DNA from: Sphingobium sp. AP50
GTDB lineage: Bacteria > Pseudomonadota > Alphaproteobacteria > Sphingomonadales > Sphingomonadaceae
Reading direction: 5' to 3'
Length of the DNA: 64,000 bases
Assembly: GCF_900109095.1 (NCBI RefSeq)
Contig: NZ_FNYZ01000001.1
Coordinates: forward strand, 1,116,001-1,180,000
Made by a program: the position numbers and the translations under genes
The notes under the pieces: model-generated
The model's input: the letters and a program-made list of their open reading frames with translations, nothing else
Databases searched by the model: none
What the model was told of the DNA's origin: nothing
In this document: positions 7,964 to 16,760 of the stretch, one piece after another
Position numbering within the stretch: position 1 is the first letter of the stretch
How the letters are laid out: every line of letters begins with the position of its first letter

Positions 7964-8066
7964 GGGGTGGGTATAGGGGGATTTGCGGCGGTTGGGGGAT
8001 GTTTTGTTGGGGGGGCGATTTGAGCGCTTCTTGCCTGGAAGCAGCGGTCGGTTCATCTTCTGTCCG

Positions 8067-8912
8067 ATGAAACGCCGGATAGCATCGCCTCTGCTCGTAG
8101 TAGCGTGTCTCTGTCTTGGCATGGCGGCATGCAGTGATTCAGAAACATCCGAAAAGCATGTGCTGCTGAAGGCGGATAAAAGTCAGATCGCCTTTTTTAA
8201 TCGTCCATTCTTGCTTGCCGAAGCCCGATCATCTTCGACGCCAAGTCCGTTAATCGTGCTGCTCCAGTCTGATCCCTGGCTTGCGGTGACAGGCTCAGAC
8301 TCTCCGGCTTTCGCCCTTTATGACGACGGAACGGTGATTTTTCGAACCAAGTCTGGGTTCCTGTCGACCAAACTGGATCGATCCCGTAAGGACGCGCTTG
8401 TCGAGGCGTTTGGCGGTGATGAAATGAGCATGCTCGCCGGTCGTTACTCTGCAACGAACATAACGGATCAGCCCGATAGCAGTTTGCTCCTTTATGGGCG
8501 CAAGGTGCCAGCTTACATCACGGTTTATGGATCGCTGGACGATGAGGATGTCAGGTCGAGCCTGCCAGAGGCGGTGCTGACGGCATTTGATCGACTGCGC
8601 GGATTTTCAAGTTCCGGTGCTCAGCCCTGGCTGCCGGAAAAGGTAGAGGTCATGATATGGCCATATGACTATGCGCCCGATCAATCGATCATGTGGCCCA
8701 AGCGTTGGCCCGGTTTGAAAGGCCCGGCGACGCGCAAACAGGGCAATGGATATAGCATATTTCTCCCGTCGTCCGATCTACCCGCTTTAAGAGCATTTTT
8801 AGGCAGCCGTCGTGAGAAGGGGGCCATCGAAATTGACGGGCAAAAATGGTCGGCAAGTGTTCGTTATCCATTCCCGCATGAGGAATTGTGGATGGCTTCG
8901 GCTGAAAACTGA
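8067..8912 (+). CDS. Hypothetical lipoprotein
   Basis: A 281-residue protein starting at ATG 8067, which begins a lipoprotein signal (MKRRIASPLLVVACLCLGMAAC; lipobox LGMAAC region). I do not recognise the mature domain. It has segments such as DPWLAVTGSDSPAFALYDDG and KVPAYITVYGS and ends HEELWMASAEN, with no obvious catalytic motif. Base composition is somewhat lower in GC than its neighbours, and codon use is more mixed, which may mark a more recently acquired or fast-evolving gene. The ATG at 8067 lacks a strong ribosome site. Confidence 0.7.
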   Translation: MKRRIASPLLVVACLCLGMAACSDSETSEKHVLLKADKSQIAFFNRPFLLAEARSSSTPSPLIVLLQSDPWLAVTGSDSPAFALYDDGTVIFRTKSGFLSTKLDRSRKDALVEAFGGDEMSMLAGRYSATNITDQPDSSLLLYGRKVPAYITVYGSLDDEDVRSSLPEAVLTAFDRLRGFSSSGAQPWLPEKVEVMIWPYDYAPDQSIMWPKRWPGLKGPATRKQGNGYSIFLPSSDLPALRAFLGSRREKGAIEIDGQKWSASVRYPFPHEELWMASAEN

Positions 8913-9365
8913 GAGCAAAACTGGCTTGAAGAAGCGTCACGCTCAACTGCTGGGCGCCCCCGCTTGAGATGCCAGCTTTGGCTGGCATGACGGGTAAGAA
9001 TGACCAGAAGCGGACCTTCCTAGTTCCTCCCCAAGCTTGCTTGGGGAGGATTTATTTGACCGTCCGCTAATCCACCCCTTGTCGTCATTTCCGTAAAATC
9101 GGGAATCTTTCCCTCAGTCTGACAGCAAGGGGAAGTGGGGGGAGATGGATCCCCGCCTGAGCGGGGATGACGGTGTGGTGGGGGTGGGTTTGCGCGCTTT
9201 TGATGGCTTGCTTTCCATGCCTCGCCCCCAGCCGAATGCGATATCTTTGCCTGTCCGCTGCGTGACGAAGCGTTCAGGATGCGGGTTTGGCTTGAAGTGG
9301 AGGGCGGTTGCGCCGATAATAGAGAGAGGCCGGCGAAAGAGATGCCGGTGAAGGAGAAGAATTTC
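8913..9365. other. Intergenic region with three short hairpin repeats
   Basis: 453 bp with no supported gene. It contains three compact palindromes with 4-nt loops: ATGCCAGC/GCTGGCAT (8969-8988), TCCTCCCCAAG/CTTGGGGAGGA (9025-9050) and ATCCCCGC/GCGGGGAT (9149-9168). The first and third are each followed by GACGG or GACGGG. The right end holds the Shine-Dalgarno AAGGAG of the next gene. Confidence 0.75.
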
Positions 9366-10100
9366 ATGGCCAACTGGTCCGATCCCCGTTCCGACATTGC
9401 GGGCTTTGGCGGCGCCTCTGCCGCGCGCGGCGAGGCTTTCGACGCCGGGCTGCGCCGCTATATGCTGTCGGTCTATAATTATATGGCGAGCGGCGTGCTG
9501 CTGACCGGCGTCGTCGCAATGCTGTTCGCGTCGAGCGGGCTGGCGTTGCAGATCCTCGCTGGTCCCGGCATCCTGAAATATGTCATCATGTTCGCGCCGC
9601 TGGCGTTCGTCATGGTGATGAGCTTTGGCATGGCCCGCCTGTCGACGGCAGCGATGCAGGGGCTGTTCTGGGCCTATGCCGCGGTGATGGGCCTGTCGAT
9701 GTCGTCGATCTTCCTGGTCTATACGCAGATGTCGATCGCGCAGACCTTCTTCGCGACGGCGGCGGCTTTTGCGGGCTTGAGCCTGTGGGGCTATACCACC
9801 AAGAAGGATTTGTCGGGCTTCGGCACCTTCCTGATCATGGGCGTGGTCGGCCTGTTCGTCGCCAGCCTGATCAATCTGTTCTTCCAGTCGGGGCTGATGA
9901 GCCTGGTGATCAGCGCGCTGGGCGTGCTGATCTTCGCCGGCCTGACCGCCTATGACACGCAGAAGATCAAGGGCATCTATGCGCAGGTCGCGGGCACCGA
10001 CATGATGGGCAAGTCGGTGGTGATGGGGGCGCTGAACCTCTATCTCGACTTCATCAACATGTTCATGTTCCTGCTGCGCCTGTTCGGCGATCGTCGCTGA
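9366..10100 (+). CDS. Bax inhibitor-1 / YccA family membrane protein
   Basis: A 244-residue protein; ATG 9366 follows AAGGAG at 9 nt. After a 35-residue hydrophilic N-terminus (MANWSDPRSDIAGFGG) it has seven hydrophobic helices, beginning YMASGVLLTGVVAMLFA and ending with the family tail NLYLDFINMFMFLLRLFGDRR. The loop GLTAYDTQKIK carries the conserved Asp linked to pH-sensitive calcium leak in BI-1 homologues (YetJ). Bacterial members are tied to membrane protein quality control with FtsH or to ion leak; the role here is inferred. Monocistronic, with its own terminator. Confidence 0.92.
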   Translation: MANWSDPRSDIAGFGGASAARGEAFDAGLRRYMLSVYNYMASGVLLTGVVAMLFASSGLALQILAGPGILKYVIMFAPLAFVMVMSFGMARLSTAAMQGLFWAYAAVMGLSMSSIFLVYTQMSIAQTFFATAAAFAGLSLWGYTTKKDLSGFGTFLIMGVVGLFVASLINLFFQSGLMSLVISALGVLIFAGLTAYDTQKIKGIYAQVAGTDMMGKSVVMGALNLYLDFINMFMFLLRLFGDRR

Positions 10101-10124
10101 TCGATAGGCGATAGCGAAATGAGT

Positions 10125-10160
10125 AAGGCCCGGTGGAGCGATCCGCCGGGCCTTTTTTTG
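10125..10160 (+). terminator. Rho-independent terminator of the BI-1 gene
   Basis: GGCCCGGTGG pairs with CCGCCGGGCC (one G-T pair) around a 6-nt loop, followed by a run of T from 10153. Confidence 0.88.
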
Positions 10161-10273
10161 TTGGAGGGCTTAGAAGCTCGCTGCGCTTGATACCCACTCC
10201 CTGCCTCCTCCCTGAAAGGGAGGGGGTTTATAGTGGTCTGCTCCCTCTCTGGAAGGGAGAGGGAAGTGGAGGT

Positions 10274-10903
10274 TTAGCCTTGCTTCTGCATTTCCGCGAT
10301 GAGGGCGCTGTCGATTGCCTTTTGCCGCTGATAGGCGGGACGGGCGCGCAGGCGGGCGGCATAGGCTTCGAAGGCGGGGCGGGTGGGGATGGATTTGAAC
10401 ATCAGGCCCCAGTCGATCTGCGACCCGACATAGACGTCTGCTGCGGTGAACTGATCGCCGCAAATCCAACCATCGCCGGAAACCGCGCTTTCCAACGCAT
10501 CGATCGTGTCGTCGAAACTGCCATAGCCGGCGGTGCGCTCGCGTCCTTCGGGCAGGACGAAGCCCAGCGCCTTGTTGGTGACGGCGGCTTCGACCGGGCC
10601 GGCGGCGAAGAAGAGCCAGCGATAATAAGCATGGCGCTGGTCGACCGGCGGGGCGAGATTGGCGGCGGGGAAGGCATCGGCCAGATAGGCGCAGATGGCC
10701 GCGCATTCGGTGACGGTCTTCCCCTGATGGACGATGGCGGGCACCTTCCCCATCGGGTTGATCGCGCGATAGTCGGCCGCCTTCATCGTGGTACCATAGT
10801 CGAGCAGCACCGTTTCATAGACTTCGCCGACCTCCTCCAGCATCCAGCGGGCAATCTGTCCGCGCGACATGGGGTTGGTGTAGAAGACGAGGTCGAGGGT
10901 CAT
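10274..10903 (-). CDS. Glutathione S-transferase family protein
   Basis: A 209-residue protein; ATG 10903 has GGAG about 8 nt upstream. The N-terminal thioredoxin-like domain has LVFYTNPMSRGQIARWMLEE and the glutathione-contact motif GKTVTECAAICAYLAD. The helical C-terminal domain follows from about residue 90 (YYRWLFFAAGPVEAAV). Ser in PMSRG is a likely activating residue for glutathione, as in other bacterial GSTs. The substrate is unknown. Downstream (10190-10265) lie CT-rich palindromes that may act as terminator or repeat. It appears monocistronic. Confidence 0.9.
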   Translation of the reverse strand: MTLDLVFYTNPMSRGQIARWMLEEVGEVYETVLLDYGTTMKAADYRAINPMGKVPAIVHQGKTVTECAAICAYLADAFPAANLAPPVDQRHAYYRWLFFAAGPVEAAVTNKALGFVLPEGRERTAGYGSFDDTIDALESAVSGDGWICGDQFTAADVYVGSQIDWGLMFKSIPTRPAFEAYAARLRARPAYQRQKAIDSALIAEMQKQG

Positions 10904-11009
10904 CGGGGGGCTCCGTGCGGAATCGGGATGGCGGCAAGGTGGCGCAAGCGGGATGCCTGCGCCAGTGGCTTTGCGGGGTGTGACGTGCGAGCCCGGTTGA
11001 AAGGTTGCA

Positions 11010-11039
11010 ATCGTGCTCCTGCCTGCGCAGGAGCACGAT
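11010..11039. repeat. Short palindrome with 4-nt loop (CTCCTGC family)
   Basis: TCGTGCTCCTGC (11011-11022) and GCAGGAGCACGA (11027-11038) form a perfect 12-bp stem with loop CTGC. Similar CTCCTGC-type hairpins lie at 33071-33140 and 55127-55146. It sits just past the stop codon of the next minus-strand gene and may double as its terminator, though a T run is lacking. Confidence 0.7.
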
Positions 11040-11049
11040 GCTTATACGC

Positions 11050-12294
11050 CTAACAGCCCACGCCCATGGCGCCGCTCAGCATGCCGCCAAGGCCGCCGCC
11101 GCATTTCTTCTTTTTCTTCGGCTGGGCGGCGGCGTCGCTCGCATCAGCTTCTTCGTCGCCAGCCTCGCCCATCATCGCGCCCATATCCGGCCCGTTCAGC
11201 ATCCACATGGTGTTGGCGCGATAGCGGACGCGGGTGATCCATTCAGGCTTCCAGGCGATCTTGGGATCGGCGGGGCGCGGCGGATAGGCGAAGTTCGCCT
11301 CCGGGCCATAGGCGTAGAGGTTGCCCATCAGCATGTCCGCGCCCGTTTGCCCCACGGCGGCGGGGACGGTGCAGCTTGTCTGGCTGGGCGGCATGACGAT
11401 CTTTTGCCCGATCAGCTTTTGCACCGATGCGGGGGAAATCCAGTCCCAGACCGGGCCGCCGAAAGCCTGGCTGGCGGAAGAGGCCCACCAGACCATGTCG
11501 CCATTTTCCTTCGCGCCGAACACCCAGGCATAATAGCCGGTCGCCTGTGGCAGGGCGTTCCAGCTGAGATTCGTGGTGCCGCCCGCGCCCGGACTGGCGC
11601 GGCCGGTGATGGCGGGCATGAAATCCTGTTTCAGGGTGAAGGCGATGTCGGGGCTGTAATTGCCGGCGATGCGATGGTCGCCCAGCAGGGAGGCGTTGGC
11701 GGGGACCATCTTGCGTGTCTGGCCATTGGGCCAGTCGCCATAGGTGCGGCTGTTGGAGGCGCGGACCTGCCATTCTTGCGGGATGGCGGCGCCGGTCATG
11801 TAGAGGCCGGGGGGCATCTGGCCCTTGGCGACCTTGGCGAAATCGATGACGATTGGCTGGCCGGGGCCGGGCGTGGCGCCGCAGCCCCAGTAGAGGAGGA
11901 GGCGGCCCTTGGGCTTTTCGCCGGGGATGGCCTGTTCCTCGCTGGGGACGATGCGCGGGGTGACGAGCGGGACGGAGGCGCCAAGGCCGACGCTGGCGGG
12001 CAGGAAATGATCGGCGGTCGGGGCGCCGCTGGCAGGCGCGCGGGTGGAGCCGAGGCGCAGCACCAGTTCATGCATGGCCTGCGATCGGCCGCCGCCCATC
12101 ATCATGCCCATGGCAGCACCCATGCCGCCGCCTCCGCCGCCCATGGCCGCCATGCCGGACATGGTGCCTGCGTCGATGGTGTAGCGGGCGACGGGGGCTG
12201 ACGCCTGCTGGCTGGTGGACGGCGCGGCGAGAAGGGTGAGGGATGTAAGAAGAAGCGCGCCGCGAGCGGGGCGCGAAGTCAGAATTTTATGCAC
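11050..12294 (-). CDS. Secreted Met/Gly-rich protein of unknown function
   Basis: A 414-residue protein starting with GTG 12294, preceded by AAGGAA. The N-terminus is a Sec signal (ALLLTSLTLLAAPSTS). Near residue 48 there is a striking low-complexity block of Met and Gly (MSGMAAMGGGGGGMG, then MGMMMGGGRS). The central region has a beta-rich look, with LLLYWGCGATPGPGQPIVID and NLSWNALPQATGYYAWVFGA, the latter reminiscent of a fibronectin-III-type strand pair. The C-terminus is KKKKKCGGG followed by a Gly/Met stretch ending in Cys. I do not know a function. The Met-rich block could bind copper or another soft metal, but this is speculation. It stands alone between GST and the lipase-like gene. 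Confidence 0.75.
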   Translation of the reverse strand: MHKILTSRPARGALLLTSLTLLAAPSTSQQASAPVARYTIDAGTMSGMAAMGGGGGGMGAAMGMMMGGGRSQAMHELVLRLGSTRAPASGAPTADHFLPASVGLGASVPLVTPRIVPSEEQAIPGEKPKGRLLLYWGCGATPGPGQPIVIDFAKVAKGQMPPGLYMTGAAIPQEWQVRASNSRTYGDWPNGQTRKMVPANASLLGDHRIAGNYSPDIAFTLKQDFMPAITGRASPGAGGTTNLSWNALPQATGYYAWVFGAKENGDMVWWASSASQAFGGPVWDWISPASVQKLIGQKIVMPPSQTSCTVPAAVGQTGADMLMGNLYAYGPEANFAYPPRPADPKIAWKPEWITRVRYRANTMWMLNGPDMGAMMGEAGDEEADASDAAAQPKKKKKCGGGLGGMLSGAMGVGC

Positions 12295-12412
12295 GACATC
12301 TGTTCCTTGACCGTTGCGGAAGAGATGCGACCTTTTTTCTGGGATGGCGGTGTGTAGCAGAGAATGGAGCGGGGTGGGAGGGGTGATGGCCGCATCATCG
12401 CCGCTTCCGCCT

Positions 12413-13069
12413 TCAGGGGCGCTGGAAATGCCCTTCGCGCAGGAAATGGGCGACCTGATCAGCGACAGGTTGGCTGTAGATCATGGCGGTGTGGGCGATG
12501 GGGAGGGTGAGATGGTCGCTCTGGCCCGCGACATGGGTGGCGGCGACGCTGACCTTGCCGTCATTGGGGGCACGGAAGATGGGATTGGGGATAGCGCCGA
12601 TCATCGGGCGATCGCCGGCGATGATGCCGAGGGGATAATCGATGGGGCCGAAGAGCGCCTCCGTTGCGGCGTCGCGCCGGGTGCGGAGCAGGGCGCCGGC
12701 ATGGTTCAGGATCGGCTGGTGCAGGCGCAGGCGGTAGAGAAGGTCGGCGATTTCGCTGCCGCTGTTGGGCGTGCCGAGCATCACCACGCGGCCAAGAGTG
12801 TCGGGGCGATGGCGGGCGATATAGGCGCGCAGCATCAGGCCGCCCATGGAATGGCCGATGCAATGGAGCGTCTTTGCGGCGCTGACGGGGGAAGCGGTGA
12901 GGCGGCGGTGGAGATGGTCCAGCACGCGGTCGATGGGCCAGCGCCAGCTGGGATAGCCGATATTCGCGACAGCGAAGCCCTTGGCGCGCAGGCGGCGGGC
13001 GAGCAGAGCGGTTTGAAGCGGGTGGCCGCCGAAACCGTGGAGGAGGAGGATGGCTTCAGGCTTTGCCAT
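12413..13069 (-). CDS. Lipase-like alpha/beta hydrolase
   Basis: A 218-residue protein; ATG 13069 (MAKPEAILLLHGFGG) has GAGGG 6 nt upstream and overlaps the end of the preceding gene by 14 bp. LLLHGFGG gives the oxyanion loop, and GHSMGG near residue 80 is the nucleophile elbow with Ser. The catalytic His is probably in IAHTAMIYSQ near the C-terminus. The pattern matches small cytoplasmic esterase/lipase or PGAP1-like hydrolases; no signal peptide is visible. Overlap implies translational coupling to the Imm33-like gene upstream. The substrate is unknown. Confidence 0.85.
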   Translation of the reverse strand: MAKPEAILLLHGFGGHPLQTALLARRLRAKGFAVANIGYPSWRWPIDRVLDHLHRRLTASPVSAAKTLHCIGHSMGGLMLRAYIARHRPDTLGRVVMLGTPNSGSEIADLLYRLRLHQPILNHAGALLRTRRDAATEALFGPIDYPLGIIAGDRPMIGAIPNPIFRAPNDGKVSVAATHVAGQSDHLTLPIAHTAMIYSQPVADQVAHFLREGHFQRP

Positions 13070-13760
13070 GGCCGCCCTCTTCATCGAGTGGTTCATAGGC
13101 GCCGGTTTCGAAGTTGCGCAGCCATGCCGATCCGATCGGGCTATCGATCAGGTGCAGCCAGCTGTCATCGACGTTCAGCACTTTGCCGATGGCGATATAT
13201 TGGAAAGGACGGGCTTCCAGTTCCTCGTCGGTCAGGTCGCGATAGTCGCCCCTGATGCGCCATCCGCTCTCGGGATATTTGTCATTCTCATCGGCCATGT
13301 CTGGCTCTTCGCGATAGACATAATAGACCGGGACGCCGTCATCTAGAACGCAATTGTCGACCAGGCAGCGGTCCCAATATTCGCGTCGGGCAGGTCGGGG
13401 CGGTATGCCGCGATTGCCTTCAAAGAGGAGGTCGATGATGTGGAAGGGGTGGAATCGCAGGAGGCTGCCTTCGCGTAGCTGGGGCATGTCGGACGGTATA
13501 TTCGCCAGGGTGCCGCTCCAGCCGTCTGGCGCGATCGTCTTTACCTCTACCCACATGCGTTCGGCATCCCATTCGAGGCTGGGCGGATGGCTGCGGATGA
13601 CGAGCTTGACCAGATCGCCGGGGCGCAAGGCGGCGATCTCATTGGGAGGGGGCAGGAAATAGGTGTAGGGCGCGCTGGCCTGAATGGGGCGCGGATCGTC
13701 GATCGACCAGGAGCCGAAAAGGCGGCGGCGCAGATTGTAGAGGCGGTGCTTGAGGTGCAT
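13056..13760 (-). CDS. DUF2314-like / Imm33 (DUF2185) domain protein
   Basis: A 234-residue protein if started at ATG 13760 (MHLKHRLYNLRRRLFG); an upstream TTG extension has no family character. Residues about 35-110 resemble DUF2314 (LRPGDLVKLVI, ERMWVEVKTI, GTLANIPSD). Residues about 125-185 resemble Imm33/DUF2185 (DRCLVDNCVLDDGVPVYYVY, ESGWRIRGDY). Imm33-type domains occur as immunity proteins in polymorphic-toxin systems, but also as stand-alone proteins. No toxin gene is next to it. It overlaps the lipase-like gene downstream. Domain calls are from motif memory; a function in immunity is inference. Confidence 0.65.
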   Translation of the reverse strand: MHLKHRLYNLRRRLFGSWSIDDPRPIQASAPYTYFLPPPNEIAALRPGDLVKLVIRSHPPSLEWDAERMWVEVKTIAPDGWSGTLANIPSDMPQLREGSLLRFHPFHIIDLLFEGNRGIPPRPARREYWDRCLVDNCVLDDGVPVYYVYREEPDMADENDKYPESGWRIRGDYRDLTDEELEARPFQYIAIGKVLNVDDSWLHLIDSPIGSAWLRNFETGAYEPLDEEGGHGKA

Positions 13761-13918
13761 GCAGAGCGAAACTAGCGGGGGCTTGCGGGAAGGCAAGACG
13801 GCTGGAGCGACGGCAGGCAATGTTGATTTTGCAGCGTTGCTACCCCCTCATTCAACTTCGCCTAACGCGCTGCGCGCGTAAGGCTTCGTATCCTTCCCGC
13901 CTTAGGGGAGAAGGCAAA

Positions 13919-13951
13919 AGAAAAGGGCGACCCTCTCGGGCCGCCCTTTTC
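13919..13951 (-). terminator. Terminator of clpA
   Basis: AAAAGGGCG (13921-13929) and CGCCCTTTT (13942-13950) form the outer stem, with CCC and GGG pairing inside. On the minus strand the stem is followed by TTTTC. It lies 20 bp past the clpA stop. Confidence 0.8.
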
Positions 13952-13970
13952 GTTTTTCGTGGGAAGGCGC

Positions 13971-16304
13971 TTATTTGGTGCCTTCGGTCGTCTTGGCCTT
14001 GCCGCCCTTCTTGCCCTTTTTGGGAGCAGCGGGGGTGATCTGGAAGGCGAGGGCCGAAACGCCGTCGGCATCTTCCTTCATATGGACATGGACTTCGCCG
14101 CCATGGACCAGCTTGCCGAAGAGCAGTTCCTCGGCCAGCGGCTGCTTGATCTTTTCCTGCATCAGGCGGCCCATCGGGCGGGCGCCGTAGAGCTTGTCAT
14201 AGCCCTTCTTGGTGAGCCAGGCCTTGGCGTCCTCATCCAGGGTGATGTGGACGTCGCGGTCGGCCAGTTGCAGTTCCAGTTGCAGCACGAACTTGTCGAT
14301 GACGCGGGCGACGATTTCCGGCGGCAGATAGCCGAAGGGCACGATCGCATCGAGGCGGTTGCGGAATTCGGGGGTGAAGAGCTTCTTCACCGCGTCTTCC
14401 TGTACATCCTCGCGGGTCAGTTCGCCGAAACCGATCGATTCCTTCGCCATGTCCGACGCACCGGCATTGGTGGTCATGATGAGGATGGTGTTGCGGAAAT
14501 CGACGGTCTTGCCGTGGTGATCGGTCAGGCGGCCATTGTCCATCACCTGCAACAGGATGTTGAACAGGTCCGGGTGCGCCTTTTCGATTTCATCGAGCAG
14601 CAGCACACTGTGCGGATTCTGGTCCACCGCGTCGGTCAGCAGGCCGCCCTGATCATAGCCGACATAGCCCGGAGGGGCGCCGATCAGGCGGCTGACCGAA
14701 TGGCGTTCCATATATTCCGACATGTCGAACCGCTGGAGCGGGATGCCGATCAGGGTCGCGAGCTGACGCGCCACCTCCGTCTTGCCGACGCCCGTGGGGC
14801 CGGAGAAGAGATAGTTGCCGATCGGCTTGTCGGGATCGCGCAGGCCCGCACGTGACAGTTTGATCGCGGAGGAGAGCACCTCGATCGCCTTGTCCTGACC
14901 GAAGACGACGCGCTTGAGGTCCGTGGTCAGCGATTCCAGCACGCTCTTGTCGTCGGACGACACGGTCTTGGGGGGGATGCGGGCCATGGTCGCGATGACC
15001 TGCTCGATCTCCTTGGGCGTGATCGTCTTCTTGCGCTTGGACGGGACGACCAGCATCTGCATCGCGCCGACTTCGTCGATCACGTCGATCGCCTTGTCCG
15101 GCAGTTTGCGGTCGTTGATGTAGCGCGCGCTGAGTTCCACCGCCGCCTTGATCGCGTCCGGCGTATATTTGACGTGATGATGATCCTCGAACGCGGTGCG
15201 CAGGCCCGCGAGGATCTTGATCGTGTCCTCGATCGTGGGTTCGTTGACGTCGATCTTCTGGAACCGGCGCAGCAGGGCGCGGTCCTTTTCGAAATGATTG
15301 CGGAATTCCTTGTAGGTGGTCGACCCGATGCAGCGGATCGTGCCGCCCGACAGCGCGGGTTTCAGCAGGTTCGACGCGTCCATCGCGCCGCCGCTGGTGG
15401 CGCCGGCGCCGATCACGGTGTGGATTTCATCGATGAAGAGGACCGCGTGCGGCATCTTCTCCAGTTCGGTGACGACTGCCTTCAGGCGCTCCTCGAAATC
15501 GCCGCGATAGCGGGTGCCGGCCAGCAGCGCGCCCATGTCGAGCGAGTAGATGACGGCGTCGCGCAGCACTTCGGGCACTTCGCCTTCGATGATCTTGCGG
15601 GCGAGGCCTTCGGCGATCGCGGTCTTGCCGACGCCCGGGTCACCCACATAGAGCGGGTTGTTCTTCGACCGGCGGCACAGGATCTGGATCGTGCGTTCGA
15701 CTTCGGCGGTGCGGCCGATCAGCGGATCGACCTTGCCGCGATCCGCCTTTTCATTGAGGTTGACGGTGAACTGGTCGAGGGCGCTGTCCTTCTTGCCTTT
15801 ACCGTCCTGCACCTTCTTTTCCTCCTCGGGAGCGCCCTTGGTCTCCTGACGCTCGGGCGCGGGCGTGCCCTTGCCGACGCCATGGCTGATGAAGCTCACG
15901 GCATCGAGGCGGCTCATATCCTGCTGTTGCAGGAAGTAGACGGCATAGGATTCGCGTTCGGAAAAGAGCGCGACCAGGACGTTGGCGCCGGTCACTTCAT
16001 CCTTGCCGGACGACTGGACGTGCAGGATGGCGCGCTGGACCACGCGCTGGAAGCCGCTGGTGGGGGAGGGGTCCGACGCCCCTTCGACCTTCAGGCTGTC
16101 CAGTTCGGTGTCGAGATAATGGGTGACGGCGTCGCCCAGCTCGCCCAGTTCCACACCGCAGGCCTGCATCACCTTTGACGCATGTTCGTCATCAATCAAT
16201 GCCAGGAGGAGATGCTCCAGCGTGGCATATTCATGTTTGCGCTCCGACGCATGGGTCAGCGCATTGTGCAATGTGGTTTCAAGGGCGGGTGCGAATGAAG
16301 GCAT
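13971..16304 (-). CDS. clpA: ATP-dependent Clp protease ATP-binding subunit ClpA
   Basis: A 777-residue AAA+ unfoldase. Residues 1-145 are the Clp_N double repeat (PSFAPALETTLHNAL, HEYATLEHLLLAL). The first nucleotide-binding domain has Walker A GDPGVGKT and Walker B VLFIDEIHT. The second has GPTGVGKT and VLLLDEIEKAHPD. A Lys-rich, Ala-rich tail (KKGKKGGKAKTTEG) extends the C-terminus. It feeds substrates to ClpP. An adaptor gene clpS, commonly adjacent in alphaproteobacteria, is not next to it. The leader has GCTCCC/GGGAGC (16320-16334) and then GGAG about 10 nt before the start. Confidence 0.97.
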   Translation of the reverse strand: MPSFAPALETTLHNALTHASERKHEYATLEHLLLALIDDEHASKVMQACGVELGELGDAVTHYLDTELDSLKVEGASDPSPTSGFQRVVQRAILHVQSSGKDEVTGANVLVALFSERESYAVYFLQQQDMSRLDAVSFISHGVGKGTPAPERQETKGAPEEEKKVQDGKGKKDSALDQFTVNLNEKADRGKVDPLIGRTAEVERTIQILCRRSKNNPLYVGDPGVGKTAIAEGLARKIIEGEVPEVLRDAVIYSLDMGALLAGTRYRGDFEERLKAVVTELEKMPHAVLFIDEIHTVIGAGATSGGAMDASNLLKPALSGGTIRCIGSTTYKEFRNHFEKDRALLRRFQKIDVNEPTIEDTIKILAGLRTAFEDHHHVKYTPDAIKAAVELSARYINDRKLPDKAIDVIDEVGAMQMLVVPSKRKKTITPKEIEQVIATMARIPPKTVSSDDKSVLESLTTDLKRVVFGQDKAIEVLSSAIKLSRAGLRDPDKPIGNYLFSGPTGVGKTEVARQLATLIGIPLQRFDMSEYMERHSVSRLIGAPPGYVGYDQGGLLTDAVDQNPHSVLLLDEIEKAHPDLFNILLQVMDNGRLTDHHGKTVDFRNTILIMTTNAGASDMAKESIGFGELTREDVQEDAVKKLFTPEFRNRLDAIVPFGYLPPEIVARVIDKFVLQLELQLADRDVHITLDEDAKAWLTKKGYDKLYGARPMGRLMQEKIKQPLAEELLFGKLVHGGEVHVHMKEDADGVSALAFQITPAAPKKGKKGGKAKTTEGTK

Positions 16305-16456
16305 ATTCTTTTACTCCAAGCTCCCATCGGGAGCGACCTTGAACCCTATGTCGGCATTGCTCGACGACGGATCAAGGGCGTGCCCCCGACCGCCGGAATT
16401 GCCAGACTGCCCATGCCCGGATGAACGATATAATTCGTTAGGAGCATGGCGCCGGT

Positions 16457-16654
16457 TCATCTCTTGAATAGCGCCTCGGCAGTTGCCTTGTGGTTAACGG
16501 CGCCTTCAATCTTTGCTTTGGTGCGCGCGATCTCCGCTTCGAGGGCGGCGACGCGGCTTTCCAGTTCAGCCACGGAAAGCGGCCCCAGATCCTGTGTCAG
16601 CAGGCGGGCCAGCGGATCATCTCCCTTTCGCGGCAGATAGTCTTCCAAGTCCAT
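16457..16654 (-). CDS. DUF1192 family small protein
   Basis: A 65-residue protein starting at ATG 16654 (MDLEDYLPRK). The N-terminal DLEDYLPRKGDDPLARL, followed by LGPLSVAELESRVAALEAEI, is the DUF1192 signature. The second half is a predicted coiled coil (ELESRVAALEAEIARTKAKI). Typical members are 60-70 residues and alphaproteobacterial. Function is unknown. It lies upstream of clpA on the same strand with a 150-bp gap and is divergent from the quinone oxidoreductase. Confidence 0.85.
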   Translation of the reverse strand: MDLEDYLPRKGDDPLARLLTQDLGPLSVAELESRVAALEAEIARTKAKIEGAVNHKATAEALFKR

Positions 16655-16760
16655 GAATCGCAATGTTGACCCTGTCGCCCACTCTGTCAATAAGGTCGCG
16701 CGCTCCGACTGTCGATTTTGATGCGGTGCAGCAAAATGGCGGCTTTCCGTAGGGGCGATT

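Noticed and set aside
10186..10265. CT-rich hairpins after the BI-1 gene as possible CRISPR-like repeats
   Set aside because: Only two unequal palindromes with no regular spacing or spacers; they fit short intergenic repeats.
13056..13760. A full toxin-immunity locus around the Imm33-like gene
   Set aside because: No toxin, Rhs, CdiB or secretion gene is adjacent, so only the domain is reported.
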